A DNA stretch of 64,000 bases from Herbidospora cretacea (GTDB taxonomy: Bacteria; Actinomycetota; Actinomycetes; Streptosporangiales; Streptosporangiaceae): the NCBI RefSeq assembly GCF_001570605.1, contig NZ_BBXG01000003.1:459252-523251 (forward strand), given 5' to 3'. Positions 44,476 to 52,202 of this stretch are shown piece after piece. How positions within the stretch are numbered: the stretch's first letter is position 1; the number at the start of each line of letters is the position of its first letter. The position numbers and the translations under genes are program-made. The notes under the pieces were generated by a model. That model was not told the DNA's origin, did not search any database, and saw only the letters and a program-made list of their open reading frames with translations.

Positions 44476-44841
44476 ATGTCACCACCGGCCGAGCTGTGCG
44501 AGGAGGGCCGCCTCGCCCTGATCCGCGACGTGCTCGAACGGATCGGCGACAAGTGGTCGGTGGTCGTCATCTGCCAGCTCGACGACACCACCCGCAGGTT
44601 CAACGAGCTCAGCCGGATGAGCAGGCCCATCACCAAACGCATGCTCAGCGCGACCCTCCAGGGGCTGGAGCGCGACGGCCTGGTGACCAGGACGGTCCAC
44701 GACACCAAGCCGCCACGGGTCGACTACGCGCTGACCCCGCGCGGGATCAGCCTGCTCAAGGTGGTCCGGGAACTGGCCGGCTGGGCCGAGGCCAACGCCG
44801 TCGGCATCCTTGAGTCGAGATCGGGCTACGACACCCGTTGA
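44476..44841 (+). CDS. HxlR-family transcriptional regulator
   Basis: 121 residues forming one winged helix of the HxlR (DUF24) family: ALIRDVLERIGDKWSVVVICQL, FNELSRMSRPITKRMLSATLQGLERDGLV and VDYALTPRGISLL. A cysteine close to the N-terminus (PAELCEEGR, Cys8) is the conserved redox/electrophile sensor position in this family. It probably controls the divergent quinone-oxidoreductase/SDR pair. The start is set by TATACT six bases before the ATG; no ribosome-binding site is needed for such leaderless mRNA. Confidence 0.9.
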   Translation: MSPPAELCEEGRLALIRDVLERIGDKWSVVVICQLDDTTRRFNELSRMSRPITKRMLSATLQGLERDGLVTRTVHDTKPPRVDYALTPRGISLLKVVRELAGWAEANAVGILESRSGYDTR

Positions 44842-44852
44842 GAGTCGATCGT

Positions 44853-44868
44853 GGCCGTGCCAACGGCC
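44853..44868 (+). terminator. Possible terminator hairpin after HxlR gene
   Basis: GGCCGT-GCCA-ACGGCC, a six-bp stem with a four-base loop, 11 bases after the HxlR stop. No T-run. The remaining gap to 44960 holds a short AT-rich ACAAA...TTTGT dyad and no gene. Confidence 0.4.
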
Positions 44869-44960
44869 TGGCCCCAGGGCGCATGGCATGAGTGCCTTAC
44901 TTGCGTCGCACCCGGCCGTCCACAAAAATCTACTTTGTAAAGGTGTCGGGTCGAGTGCGC

Positions 44961-44976
44961 GTTAATCGCCGCTAAC
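44961..44976. promoter_or_regulatory. Operator-like site GTTAATCGCCGCTAAC at the 3' end of the tetR gene
   Basis: The same GTTAAT-N-C-G-N-C-TAAC arrangement occurs at 45558-45573 upstream of the tetR gene. This copy covers the tetR stop codon. Two matching 16-bp sites around one regulator gene suggest looping or a second regulated unit. Confidence 0.5.
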
Positions 44977-45534
44977 AGCGACGCGCAGCGACGCCCGGGC
45001 CATGACCTCCAGCACCAGCGCCATCTCGTCCCGCCCGAGCTCCCCGACGCTCCGGGGCGTGGAGTTCAGCAGGCCGAACACGGCGTGCACCGCCGCCCGC
45101 ACCCGCGCGACCGCGCACCCCGGATAGAGGTCGCGCACGACCCCGACCCACTCCTCGACGTAGCGGCGCTGGAGCCGGCGGATGGCCCGCTGGTCGGCCG
45201 CGGGCACGTTGTGCAGCTCCCGTTCGTGCACCCGGATCAGCTCGGGATGCCCGAGGGCGAACTCGATGTGCCCTCTGAGCAGCACGTCGAGCGCCTCGGC
45301 GGGATCCAGCGCCGCGGCCGACTCCCCGGCGGAGGACAGGCGGCCGGAGATGTCGAGCAGGATCTCGGTGAGCAGCGCCTCCTTGCCGCGGAAGTGCCGG
45401 TAGAGGGCGGGCCCGGACACCCCGACCGCCGCGCCGATCTCCTCGATGGAGACCCCGTGGAAGCCGCGCTCGGCGAACAGTCCGGCCGCCGCGGCGAGGA
45501 TCTCGGCCCGTCGATTCCGGGTAGGTGTGGTCAC
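44962..45534 (-). CDS. TetR-family regulator of the acyl-CoA catabolic operon
   Basis: 190 residues. The N-terminal HTH (RRAEILAAAAGLFAERGFHGVSIEEIGAAVGVSGPALYRHFRGKEALL) is textbook TetR. The C-terminal ligand domain is helical (LDVLLRGHIEFALGHPELIRVHERELHNVP, RRLQRRYVEEWV). Divergent from the leucine/isovalerate operon, with a dyad in the 56-bp gap, so it is probably that operon's repressor responding to an acyl-CoA. A TACCAT box eight bases before the GTG suggests an essentially leaderless transcript. Confidence 0.9.
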   Translation of the reverse strand: MTTPTRNRRAEILAAAAGLFAERGFHGVSIEEIGAAVGVSGPALYRHFRGKEALLTEILLDISGRLSSAGESAAALDPAEALDVLLRGHIEFALGHPELIRVHERELHNVPAADQRAIRRLQRRYVEEWVGVVRDLYPGCAVARVRAAVHAVFGLLNSTPRSVGELGRDEMALVLEVMARASLRVAVSGD

Positions 45535-45557
45535 AGCCCCCCATGGTAGACGTCAAT

Positions 45558-45573
45558 GTTAATGACGACTAAC
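45558..45573. promoter_or_regulatory. Operator-like site GTTAATGACGACTAAC between tetR and the catabolic operon
   Basis: GTTA...TAAC dyad in the divergent promoter region. It overlaps a TAACGT -10-like box (45570-45575) for the operon and lies just upstream of the tetR TACCAT box, so a bound repressor would block both. Confidence 0.6.
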
Positions 45574-45590
45574 GTGAGCGCCGTAGCCAG

Positions 45591-47165
45591 ATGGAGGTGG
45601 TCGACGTGTGGCCGGTTCTGCCCAGTTCGGGTGACCCGGGCGGGGCGCCGTACAAGAAGAACGCCGAGGTCAACGAGCGGCTCGTCGCCGAGCTGCGGGA
45701 GCGGCTCGACACGGCCGCGCGGGGCGGGCCCGAGCGGTCGCGCGTCCGGCACGTCGAGCGCGGCAAGCTGCTCCCCAGAGACCGCGTCGACTCGCTGCTC
45801 GACCCCGGCTCCCGGTTCCTGGAGCTCTCGCCGCTCGCGGCCACGGGGCTCTACGACGACGCCGCCCCGGCCGCCGGGATCATCACCGGCATCGGCAGGG
45901 TGAGCGGCCGTGAGGTCGTCGTCGTCGCCAACGACGCGACGGTCAAGGGCGGCACCTACTATCCGATGACGGTCAAGAAGCACCTCCGCGCCCAGGAGGT
46001 CGCCCTCGACAACCATCTCCCGTGCGTCTACCTCGTCGACTCGGGCGGGGCGTTCCTGCCGAAGCAGGACGAGGTCTTCCCCGACCGCGAGCACTTCGGC
46101 CGGATCTTCTACAACCAGGCCACCATGTCGGCGAAGGGCATCCCGCAGGTCGCGGCCGTGCTCGGCTCCTGCACCGCCGGGGGCGCCTACGTCCCGGCGA
46201 TGAGCGACGAGGCGGTCATCGTCCGGAACCAGGGCACGATCTTCCTCGGCGGGCCGCCCCTGGTGAAGGCCGCCACGGGGGAGGAGGTCACCGCCGAGGA
46301 GCTGGGCGGGGGCGAGGTCCACGCGCGGATCAGCGGCGTCACCGACCACCTGGCCGACGACGACGCCCACGCGCTGCGCATCGTCCGGGACATCGTGGCC
46401 ACCTTCGCCCCGAAGGCGAAGGCGTGGGAGCGCACCGAGACCGAGGCCCCCAAGTACGACGCCCGCGAGCTCTACGGCATCGTCCCGCCAGACACCCGCA
46501 CCCCCTACGACGTGCGGGAGGTCATCGCCCGGATCGCCGACGGCAGCCGGTTCCTGGAGTTCAAGCAGGAATACGGGCCGACGCTGGTGACCGGCTTCGC
46601 CCGCATCCACGGCCATCCCGTCGGGATCGTCGCCAACAACGGCATCCTGTTCGCCGAGTCGGCGCTGAAGGGCGCGCACTTCATCGAGCTCTGCGACCGG
46701 CGGGAGATCCCGCTGGTGTTCCTGCAGAACATCAGCGGGTTCATGGTCGGCAAGGCCTACGAGCAGGGCGGCATCGCCAAGCACGGCGCGAAGATGGTCA
46801 CCGCCGTCGCGTGCGCGCGGGTGCCGAAGCTGACCGTCGTGGTCGGCGGGTCGTTCGGCGCGGGCAACTACGCGATGGCCGGCCGCGCCTACTCGCCCCG
46901 GTTCCTGTGGATGTGGCCGAACGCCCGCATCTCGGTCATGGGCGGCGAGCAGGCCGCGACCGTGCTGTCGATGGTGGGCGACGCCGATCCGGAGGCGATC
47001 AGGGCCCAGTACGAAGCGCAGGGCAACCCCTATTACTCGACCGCGCGCCTGTGGGACGACGGCGTCATCGACCCCGCCGACACCCGGACCGTCCTCGGCC
47101 TGGCCCTCGGGGCCTGCGCGAACGCACCGCTGGGGCCGGTCGGCTACGGCGTCTTCAGGATGTGA
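45591..47165 (+). CDS. Acyl-CoA carboxylase carboxyltransferase subunit (3-methylcrotonyl-CoA carboxylase beta type)
   Basis: 524 residues. Transfers the carboxyl group from biotin to the acyl-Co[18 protein letters not shown] and [24 protein letters not shown] at the start, then [32 protein letters not shown], match methylcrotonyl-CoA carboxylase beta more closely than propionyl-CoA carboxylase. Conserved [20 protein letters not shown] and [39 protein letters not shown] contain the CoA and biotin site glycines. With the biotin subunit, HMG-CoA lyase and acyl-CoA dehydrogenase downstream, it belongs to leucine breakdown. ATG at 45591 lacks a clear ribosome-binding site; in-frame GTGs at 45597 and 45600 are possible. 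Confidence 0.92.
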   Translation: MEVVDVWPVLPSSGDPGGAPYKKNAEVNERLVAELRERLDTAARGGPERSRVRHVERGKLLPRDRVDSLLDPGSRFLELSPLAATGLYDDAAPAAGIITGIGRVSGREVVVVANDATVKGGTYYPMTVKKHLRAQEVALDNHLPCVYLVDSGGAFLPKQDEVFPDREHFGRIFYNQATMSAKGIPQVAAVLGSCTAGGAYVPAMSDEAVIVRNQGTIFLGGPPLVKAATGEEVTAEELGGGEVHARISGVTDHLADDDAHALRIVRDIVATFAPKAKAWERTETEAPKYDARELYGIVPPDTRTPYDVREVIARIADGSRFLEFKQEYGPTLVTGFARIHGHPVGIVANNGILFAESALKGAHFIELCDRREIPLVFLQNISGFMVGKAYEQGGIAKHGAKMVTAVACARVPKLTVVVGGSFGAGNYAMAGRAYSPRFLWMWPNARISVMGGEQAATVLSMVGDADPEAIRAQYEAQGNPYYSTARLWDDGVIDPADTRTVLGLALGACANAPLGPVGYGVFRM

Positions 47166-47170
47166 GGGCC

Positions 47171-48976
47171 ATGTTCGACACCGTTCTGGTCGCCAACCGG
47201 GGCGAGATCGCCCTGCGTGTCATCGCCACGCTGCGCCGTCTCGGCATCAGGTCGGTGGCCGTCCACACCGAGGGCGACACGACCCACGCCGGCGCGGCCG
47301 ACCTGGCGGTGGAGATCGGGAGCTATCTCGACGCCGCCGAAGTGGTGGAGGCCGCCCGGAAGACCGGAGCCCAGGCGATCCACCCCGGCTACGGGTTCCT
47401 CTCCGAGAACACCGGCTTCGCGGCGGCCTGCCACGACCACGGGATCGTGTTCGTCGGCCCGCCCGCCGGTGCGATCGAGGCCATGGGCGACAAGATCCGG
47501 GCCAAGGAGACGGTCGCCGCCGCGGGGGTCCCGGTCGTGCCGGGCGCGTCGGCGAACCTGGCGGACTTCCGCGACTTCCCCGCGCTGATCAAGCCGTCGG
47601 CCGGTGGCGGCGGCAAGGGCATGGTGCTCGTCCGCTCCAAGGAGGAGTTGCCCGACGCGCTCGCCTCGGCCGCGCGGACCGCGCTCGCCGCCTTCGGTGA
47701 CGGCACCCTCCTCATCGAGCGGTACGTCGAGAGCCCCCGCCACATCGAGATCCAGGTGCTGGCCGACAGCCACGGCAACGTGATCCACCTGGGCGAACGC
47801 GAGTGCAGCCTGCAACGCCGGCACCAGAAGATCGTCGAGGAGGCCCCCTCGCCGCTCCTCGACGAGGCCACCCGGGCCAAGATGGGCGCCGCCGCCGTCG
47901 AGGCCGCCCGCAGCGTCGGCTACGTCAACGCGGGCACCATCGAGTTCATCGTCCACGGCGCGACCGGCGAGTTCTTCTTCATGGAGATGAACACCCGCCT
48001 CCAGGTCGAACACCCCGTGACGGAGCTCGTCACCGGCCTCGACCTGGTCGAGCTCCAGCTCAGGGTGGCCGCGGGGGAGAGGCTGCCGCTGGAGCAGGAC
48101 GACGTGGAGCTCAAGGGGCACGCCGTCGAGGCCCGCGTCTACGCCGAGGACCCGGCCCGGGGCTTCCTCCCGAGCACGGGCACGATCCTTCGATACGAGC
48201 CGCCCGGCATCCGGTTCGATTCGGGTGTCGCCGAGGGGGCGGTGGTCGGCACCGGCTATGACCCCATGCTCGCCAAGGCCGTCGCCTGGGCCCCCACGCG
48301 GAAAGAGGCGCTGGCCCGGCTGGACAGCGCGTTGAGAGACACGGTCATCCTCGGGGTGACCACCAATCTGGCCTTCCTCCAGAAGTTGCTGCGCCACGAG
48401 AAGGTCCAGCGGGGGGTGCTGGACACCGGGCTCGTCGAGCGCGAGCTCGATCCGGCCGAGCCGGAGGTCCCCGGTCACGTCCTCACCGAGGCCGCCCGCG
48501 TCTTCACGCCGGTGGCGGCCTCGGACGACCCGTGGGACGTCCCCGACGGCTGGCGGCTGGGCCGGCGCCGCCCGCTCACCCACCTGCTGGAGGTCCACGG
48601 CGAGATCGTCGAAGCCCCGGAGCCCGACGGGGTGACCCGGCGGTTCACCTCCGCACGCGACGGCGACACCCTGTGGCTGCACGCCGAGGGGCGGACCTAC
48701 CGGATCACCCGGCACGAGCCCATCGAGGAGAGGTCGGCCGCCGCCCAGGCGGGTGACGGCGCGGTGCGCAGTCCCATGCCCGGGACGGTCCTGGTCGTGA
48801 AGGCGGCCCAGGGCGACGAGGTCGCCGAGGGGCAGCCGCTGCTGATCGTGGAGGCGATGAAGATGGAGCACACCGTCACCGCGCCCGTCGCGGGCACGCT
48901 GACCACGCTGGGCGTCCGCGCCGGGCAGCAGGTCGCGCTCGACGAGGTGCTCGCGATCGTGGAGGCGGCGCCATGA
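47171..48976 (+). CDS. Biotin carboxylase/biotin-carrier subunit of acyl-CoA carboxylase
   Basis: 601 residues. The biotin-carboxylase domain (1-~445) starts [35 protein letters not shown], has the ATP-grasp loop [36 protein letters not shown] and [15 protein letters not shown] linker leads to a C-terminal biotinyl domain with EAMKMEH (biotinylated Lys564). It carboxylates biotin using ATP and bicarbonate and partners with the upstream carboxyltransferase, only five bases away. ATG at 47171 is chosen where homology begins; the frame is open much further upstream antisense-like to the first gene. It overlaps the HMG-CoA lyase start by four bases. Confidence 0.94.
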   Translation: MFDTVLVANRGEIALRVIATLRRLGIRSVAVHTEGDTTHAGAADLAVEIGSYLDAAEVVEAARKTGAQAIHPGYGFLSENTGFAAACHDHGIVFVGPPAGAIEAMGDKIRAKETVAAAGVPVVPGASANLADFRDFPALIKPSAGGGGKGMVLVRSKEELPDALASAARTALAAFGDGTLLIERYVESPRHIEIQVLADSHGNVIHLGERECSLQRRHQKIVEEAPSPLLDEATRAKMGAAAVEAARSVGYVNAGTIEFIVHGATGEFFFMEMNTRLQVEHPVTELVTGLDLVELQLRVAAGERLPLEQDDVELKGHAVEARVYAEDPARGFLPSTGTILRYEPPGIRFDSGVAEGAVVGTGYDPMLAKAVAWAPTRKEALARLDSALRDTVILGVTTNLAFLQKLLRHEKVQRGVLDTGLVERELDPAEPEVPGHVLTEAARVFTPVAASDDPWDVPDGWRLGRRRPLTHLLEVHGEIVEAPEPDGVTRRFTSARDGDTLWLHAEGRTYRITRHEPIEERSAAAQAGDGAVRSPMPGTVLVVKAAQGDEVAEGQPLLIVEAMKMEHTVTAPVAGTLTTLGVRAGQQVALDEVLAIVEAAP

Positions 48977-49878
48977 GCCACCGAATCGAAGGCCTCCCGG
49001 AAGAGGTCACGATCTACGAGGTCGGTCCCCGCGACGGCCTGCAGAACGAGAAGGCGATCGTCCCCGTCGAGGTCAAGGCCGAGTTCGTCGGCAGGCTCGC
49101 CGCGGCGGGCCTGAAGGTCATCGAGGCGACGAGTTTCGTCCACCCGAAATGGGTCCCGCAGCTCGCCGACGCCGAGGAGCTGCTGACGACCGTCCACCGG
49201 GAGCACCAGGTCAGATATCCCGTCCTGGTGCCGAACGAGCGCGGGCTCGACCGGGCGCTCGAACTCGGCTGCACCGAGATCGCGATCTTCGGCAGCGCGA
49301 CCGAGACGTTCGCGCAGCGCAACCTCAACCGGTCGCTGAAGACCCAGTTCGACATGTTCGCCCCCGTGGTGAGCCGCGCGCGGGACAACGGGATCAGGGT
49401 CCGCGCCTACCTCTCGATGTGCTTCGGCGACCCGTGGGAGGGGCCCGTCCCGATCGGCCAGGTCGTCGACGTCGGCACCCGGCTGCTCGACCTCGGCTGC
49501 GCCGAACTGTCGCTGGGCGACACGATCGGCGTCGGGACCGCCGGGCACGTCGGCGCGCTGCTGGACGCCTTCCCCCGGGAGAGCCCGCTCGCGGTGCACT
49601 TCCACGACACCTACGGCCAGGCGCTGGCGAACGTGGTGGAGGCGCTGCGCCACGGTGTCACCGTCGTCGACGCCAGCGCGGGCGGCATCGGCGGCTGCCC
49701 CTACGCGAAGTCGGCCACCGGCAACCTCGCCACCGAGGACCTGGTCTGGCTCCTCGACGGCCTCGGCATCCACCACGGCGTGGACCTCAAGGCACTGGCC
49801 GCCACCAGCCACTGGCTCGCCGGTCAGCTCGGCCGCCCCAGCCCCAGCGCGGTGGTCCGCGCCCTCACGAAGGAGTGA
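48973..49878 (+). CDS. Hydroxymethylglutaryl-CoA lyase
   Basis: 301 residues. Splits HMG-CoA to acetoacetate and acetyl-CoA, the last step of leucine breakdown. [16 protein letters not shown] (metal/active-site start), [29 protein letters not shown] (His ligands) and the signature [20 protein letters not shown], with the catalytic Cys, are all present. ATGA overlap with the carboxylase subunit gene and a three-base gap to the acyl-CoA dehydrogenase show tight operon packing. Confidence 0.95.
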   Translation: MSHRIEGLPEEVTIYEVGPRDGLQNEKAIVPVEVKAEFVGRLAAAGLKVIEATSFVHPKWVPQLADAEELLTTVHREHQVRYPVLVPNERGLDRALELGCTEIAIFGSATETFAQRNLNRSLKTQFDMFAPVVSRARDNGIRVRAYLSMCFGDPWEGPVPIGQVVDVGTRLLDLGCAELSLGDTIGVGTAGHVGALLDAFPRESPLAVHFHDTYGQALANVVEALRHGVTVVDASAGGIGGCPYAKSATGNLATEDLVWLLDGLGIHHGVDLKALAATSHWLAGQLGRPSPSAVVRALTKE

Positions 49879-49881
49879 GAC

Positions 49882-51033
49882 ATGCTCACCGAAGACCACG
49901 AGGACCTGCGCAAGACCGTCGAGGCGTTCGCCCGCGACGAGGTCGCCCCGGTCATCGGCGACCTCTACGAGAAGGGCGAGTTCCCCTACGACATCGTCCG
50001 CAAGATGGGCGCGATGGGCCTGTTCGGGCTGCCCATCCCCGAGGAGCACGGCGGCATGGGCGGCGACTACTTCGCCCTGTGCCTGGCGCTGGAGGAGCTG
50101 GCCCGGGTCGACTCCAGCGTCGCCATCACCCTGGAGGCCGCCGTCTCGCTGGGCGCGATGCCGCTGCACCGCTTCGGCACGGCCGAGCAGAAGGAGCAGT
50201 GGCTGCCCAAGCTGACGGCCGGGGAGCTGCTCGGCGCGTTCGGCCTCACCGAGCCCGGCGGCGGCTCCGACGTGCCCGGCGGCATGCGGACCACGGCCGA
50301 CCTCGACGGCGGCGAATGGGTGATCAACGGCTCGAAGGCGTTCATCACCAACTCCGGCACCGACATCACCGGCTTCATCGGGGTGGCCGCGATCACCGGG
50401 CGACGCCCCGACGGCAGGCCGGAGATCTCCACGATCATCGTCCCGGCCGGCACCCCCGGCCTGGGCGTCTCCGCGAAGTACTCCAAGGTCGGCTGGTCGT
50501 CCAGCGACACCCGCGAGCTGAGCTTCACCGACTGCCGGGTCCCGGCCGCCAACCTCCTCGGCGAGCGCGGCCGAGGCTACGCCCAGTTCCTCCAGACCCT
50601 GGACGAGGGCCGGATCGCCATCGCCGCCCTGTCGGTCGGCCTGGCCCAGGGCTGCGTCGACGAGTCGGTCCGCTACGTCGCCGAGCGCCACGCCTTCGGC
50701 CACCCCATCGGCCACTACCAGGCCATGCAGTTCAAGGTCGCCGACATGGAGGTCCGCGCCCACACCGCCCGTCTGGCCTACTACCACGCGGCCGACCGCA
50801 TGCTGCGGGGGCTCCCGTTCAAGAAGGAGGCCGCCATCGCCAAGCTGGTCGCCTCGGACGCCGCGATGGACAACGCCCGCGACGCCACCCAGATCTTCGG
50901 CGGCTACGGCTTCATGAACGAATACCCCGTCGGCCGCTTCTACCGGGACGCCAAGATTCTGGAGATCGGTGAGGGCACCAGCGAGATCCAGCGGCTGCTC
51001 ATCGCCCGTGAACTGGGGCTTGGCGGCCTCTGA
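49882..51033 (+). CDS. Acyl-CoA dehydrogenase (branched-chain/isovaleryl-CoA type by context)
   Basis: 383 residues, FAD-dependent. FGLTEPGGGSDVPGGMRTTA, WVINGSKAFITNSG, KVGWSSSDTRELSFTDCRVPAANLLGE, YVAERHAFGHPIGHYQAMQFKVADM and QIFGGYGFMNEYPVGRFYRDAKILEIGEGTSEIQRLLIAREL are the standard motifs. The late motif reads GEGTSE, with a Glu where isovaleryl-CoA dehydrogenases usually have Ala or Gly and use another Glu, so it may be a short- or branched-chain acyl-CoA dehydrogenase rather than a strict isovaleryl enzyme. Operon position with HMG-CoA lyase supports leucine/isovalerate use. Confidence 0.92.
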   Translation: MLTEDHEDLRKTVEAFARDEVAPVIGDLYEKGEFPYDIVRKMGAMGLFGLPIPEEHGGMGGDYFALCLALEELARVDSSVAITLEAAVSLGAMPLHRFGTAEQKEQWLPKLTAGELLGAFGLTEPGGGSDVPGGMRTTADLDGGEWVINGSKAFITNSGTDITGFIGVAAITGRRPDGRPEISTIIVPAGTPGLGVSAKYSKVGWSSSDTRELSFTDCRVPAANLLGERGRGYAQFLQTLDEGRIAIAALSVGLAQGCVDESVRYVAERHAFGHPIGHYQAMQFKVADMEVRAHTARLAYYHAADRMLRGLPFKKEAAIAKLVASDAAMDNARDATQIFGGYGFMNEYPVGRFYRDAKILEIGEGTSEIQRLLIARELGLGGL

Positions 51034-51142
51034 CCACGATTAATTAATCCTTAGAAAAGCCGATCAAGCGTTCGGGTCCACTCCCGGCTGCTGGTTGTCT
51101 GTGTCCGTACGACATCCAGTAACCCACCCGAAAGGCATCAAA

Positions 51143-51592
51143 GTGGACCTGAACGTCACTCGCCGTCGCGCCCTCGGCACCGCCGCGCTGGCCGGGGTCG
51201 GCGTCGCCGTCGCGGCGTGTTCGGGAGAGCAGGGCACGACGGCCGCCCCCGCCGAGACCACGGCCGCCGCGCCCCCCGCGGAGACCTCCGCCCCCGCCGC
51301 CGGTGGTGGCGGCGACGCGCTCGCCGCGACGGCCGACGTGCCGGTCGGCGGTGGCGTGATCACCGAGCAGGCCGTGATCACCCAGCCCGAGGCGGGCACC
51401 TACAAGGCGTTCAGCCCGGTCTGCACCCACCAGGGCTGCAAGGTCAAGTCGGTGGACGACGGCAAGATCGTGTGCCCGTGCCACAACTCGCAGTTCTCCA
51501 TCGCCGACGGATCGGTCCAGGGCGGACCCGCCAAGGCGCCGCTTCCCGAGGTCCCGATCAAGGTCGAGGGTGACTCCATCCTCCTCGGATAA
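51143..51592 (+). CDS. Rieske [2Fe-2S] lipoprotein with Tat-type signal
   Basis: 149 residues. The start VDLNVTRRRALGTAALAGVG carries a twin-arginine motif and a lipobox (AVAAC, Cys26), so it is probably exported folded and lipid-anchored. A Thr/Ala/Pro linker follows (~30-60). The Rieske domain has CTHQGC (Cys94, His96, Cys99) and CPCHNSQF (Cys111, Cys113, His114): cluster ligands Cys94/His96/Cys111/His114, with Cys99-Cys113 the usual disulfide. The cluster points to electron transfer at the outer membrane face; partner unknown. The GTG at 51143 is chosen because the signal begins there. A hairpin follows. Confidence 0.9.
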   Translation: MDLNVTRRRALGTAALAGVGVAVAACSGEQGTTAAPAETTAAAPPAETSAPAAGGGGDALAATADVPVGGGVITEQAVITQPEAGTYKAFSPVCTHQGCKVKSVDDGKIVCPCHNSQFSIADGSVQGGPAKAPLPEVPIKVEGDSILLG

Positions 51593-51619
51593 GTGCGAAA
51601 GTTTGGCACCATTACCACC

Positions 51620-51645
51620 AGTGGTACGTGGCCGGACGTACCACT
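51620..51645 (+). terminator. Hairpin after the Rieske gene
   Basis: Perfect ten-bp stem AGTGGTACGT (51620-51629)/ACGTACCACT (51636-51645) with a six-base GGCCGG loop, 27 bases after the stop. No T-run. An alternative ACCAC/GTGGT pairing precedes it. Confidence 0.7.
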
Positions 51646-51743
51646 TCCCACCTGCTTAAACATCCGTCAAGAAGGACGTTTCGGACGGCCTTTGTAGCCA
51701 GGTGACCGCATCCCGGTGATGGACGCGCAGGTCGGACGGATCC

Positions 51744-51749
51744 TAGAGT
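51744..51749 (+). promoter_or_regulatory. -10 box (TAGAGT) of leaderless GNAT gene
   Basis: TAGAGT, six bases, ATG at 51756. Confidence 0.55.
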
Positions 51750-51755
51750 CGCCTC

Positions 51756-52202
51756 ATGACGTCCGGTGATCTCCAGCTTCGGAGAGCAGAGAAGACCGAC
51801 GCGGAGCAGATCTTCGCGTTGGCCCGGGAATTCGCCGTGTCGTTCCGGCCCGAACGGGCCTCCTTCGACGCCGCGTTCCCCGAGCTTCTGGAGAACGAGG
51901 AGGCGCTCCTCCTCGTCGCCACCGTCGACGGCACGGTCCGCGGCTACCTCCTGGGCTTCACCCACCTGACCCTGTTCGCCAACGGCCGGGTCGCGTGGGT
52001 GGAGGAGGCGATCATCGAAGGCGGCTTCCGCCGGCTCGGGCTGGGCCGCCACCTGCTGCGGGAGTTCGAACTCTGGGCGCGCAGCCGCGACGCCGGATAC
52101 GTCGCACTGGCCACGCGCCGGGCGGCTGAGTTCTATAAGGCGACCGGCTACGAGGTGTCGGCCACCTACTACCGCAAGCTACTCCGCCCCAAGAACCCCT
52201 AA
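51756..52202 (+). CDS. GNAT-family N-acetyltransferase
   Basis: 148 residues. LQLRRAEKTDAEQIFALAREF at the start, a central VRGYLLGFTHLTLF, VAWVEEAIIEGGFRRLGLGRHLLREFELWARSRDAGYVALATRRAAEFYKATGYEVSATYYRK at the end. The RRLGLGRHLL segment is the acetyl-CoA pyrophosphate loop and AEFYKATGYE the usual C-terminal motif. A single-domain acetyltransferase of unknown substrate. The leaderless -10 box fixes the start. It overlaps the end of the convergent 589-residue protein gene by four bases. Confidence 0.88.
   Translation: MTSGDLQLRRAEKTDAEQIFALAREFAVSFRPERASFDAAFPELLENEEALLLVATVDGTVRGYLLGFTHLTLFANGRVAWVEEAIIEGGFRRLGLGRHLLREFELWARSRDAGYVALATRRAAEFYKATGYEVSATYYRKLLRPKNP

Noticed and set aside
44842-44960. 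ACAAA...TTTGT AT-rich dyad considered as promoter of another gene
   Set aside because: No open frame follows it in a fitting direction; kept only as part of the intergenic description.
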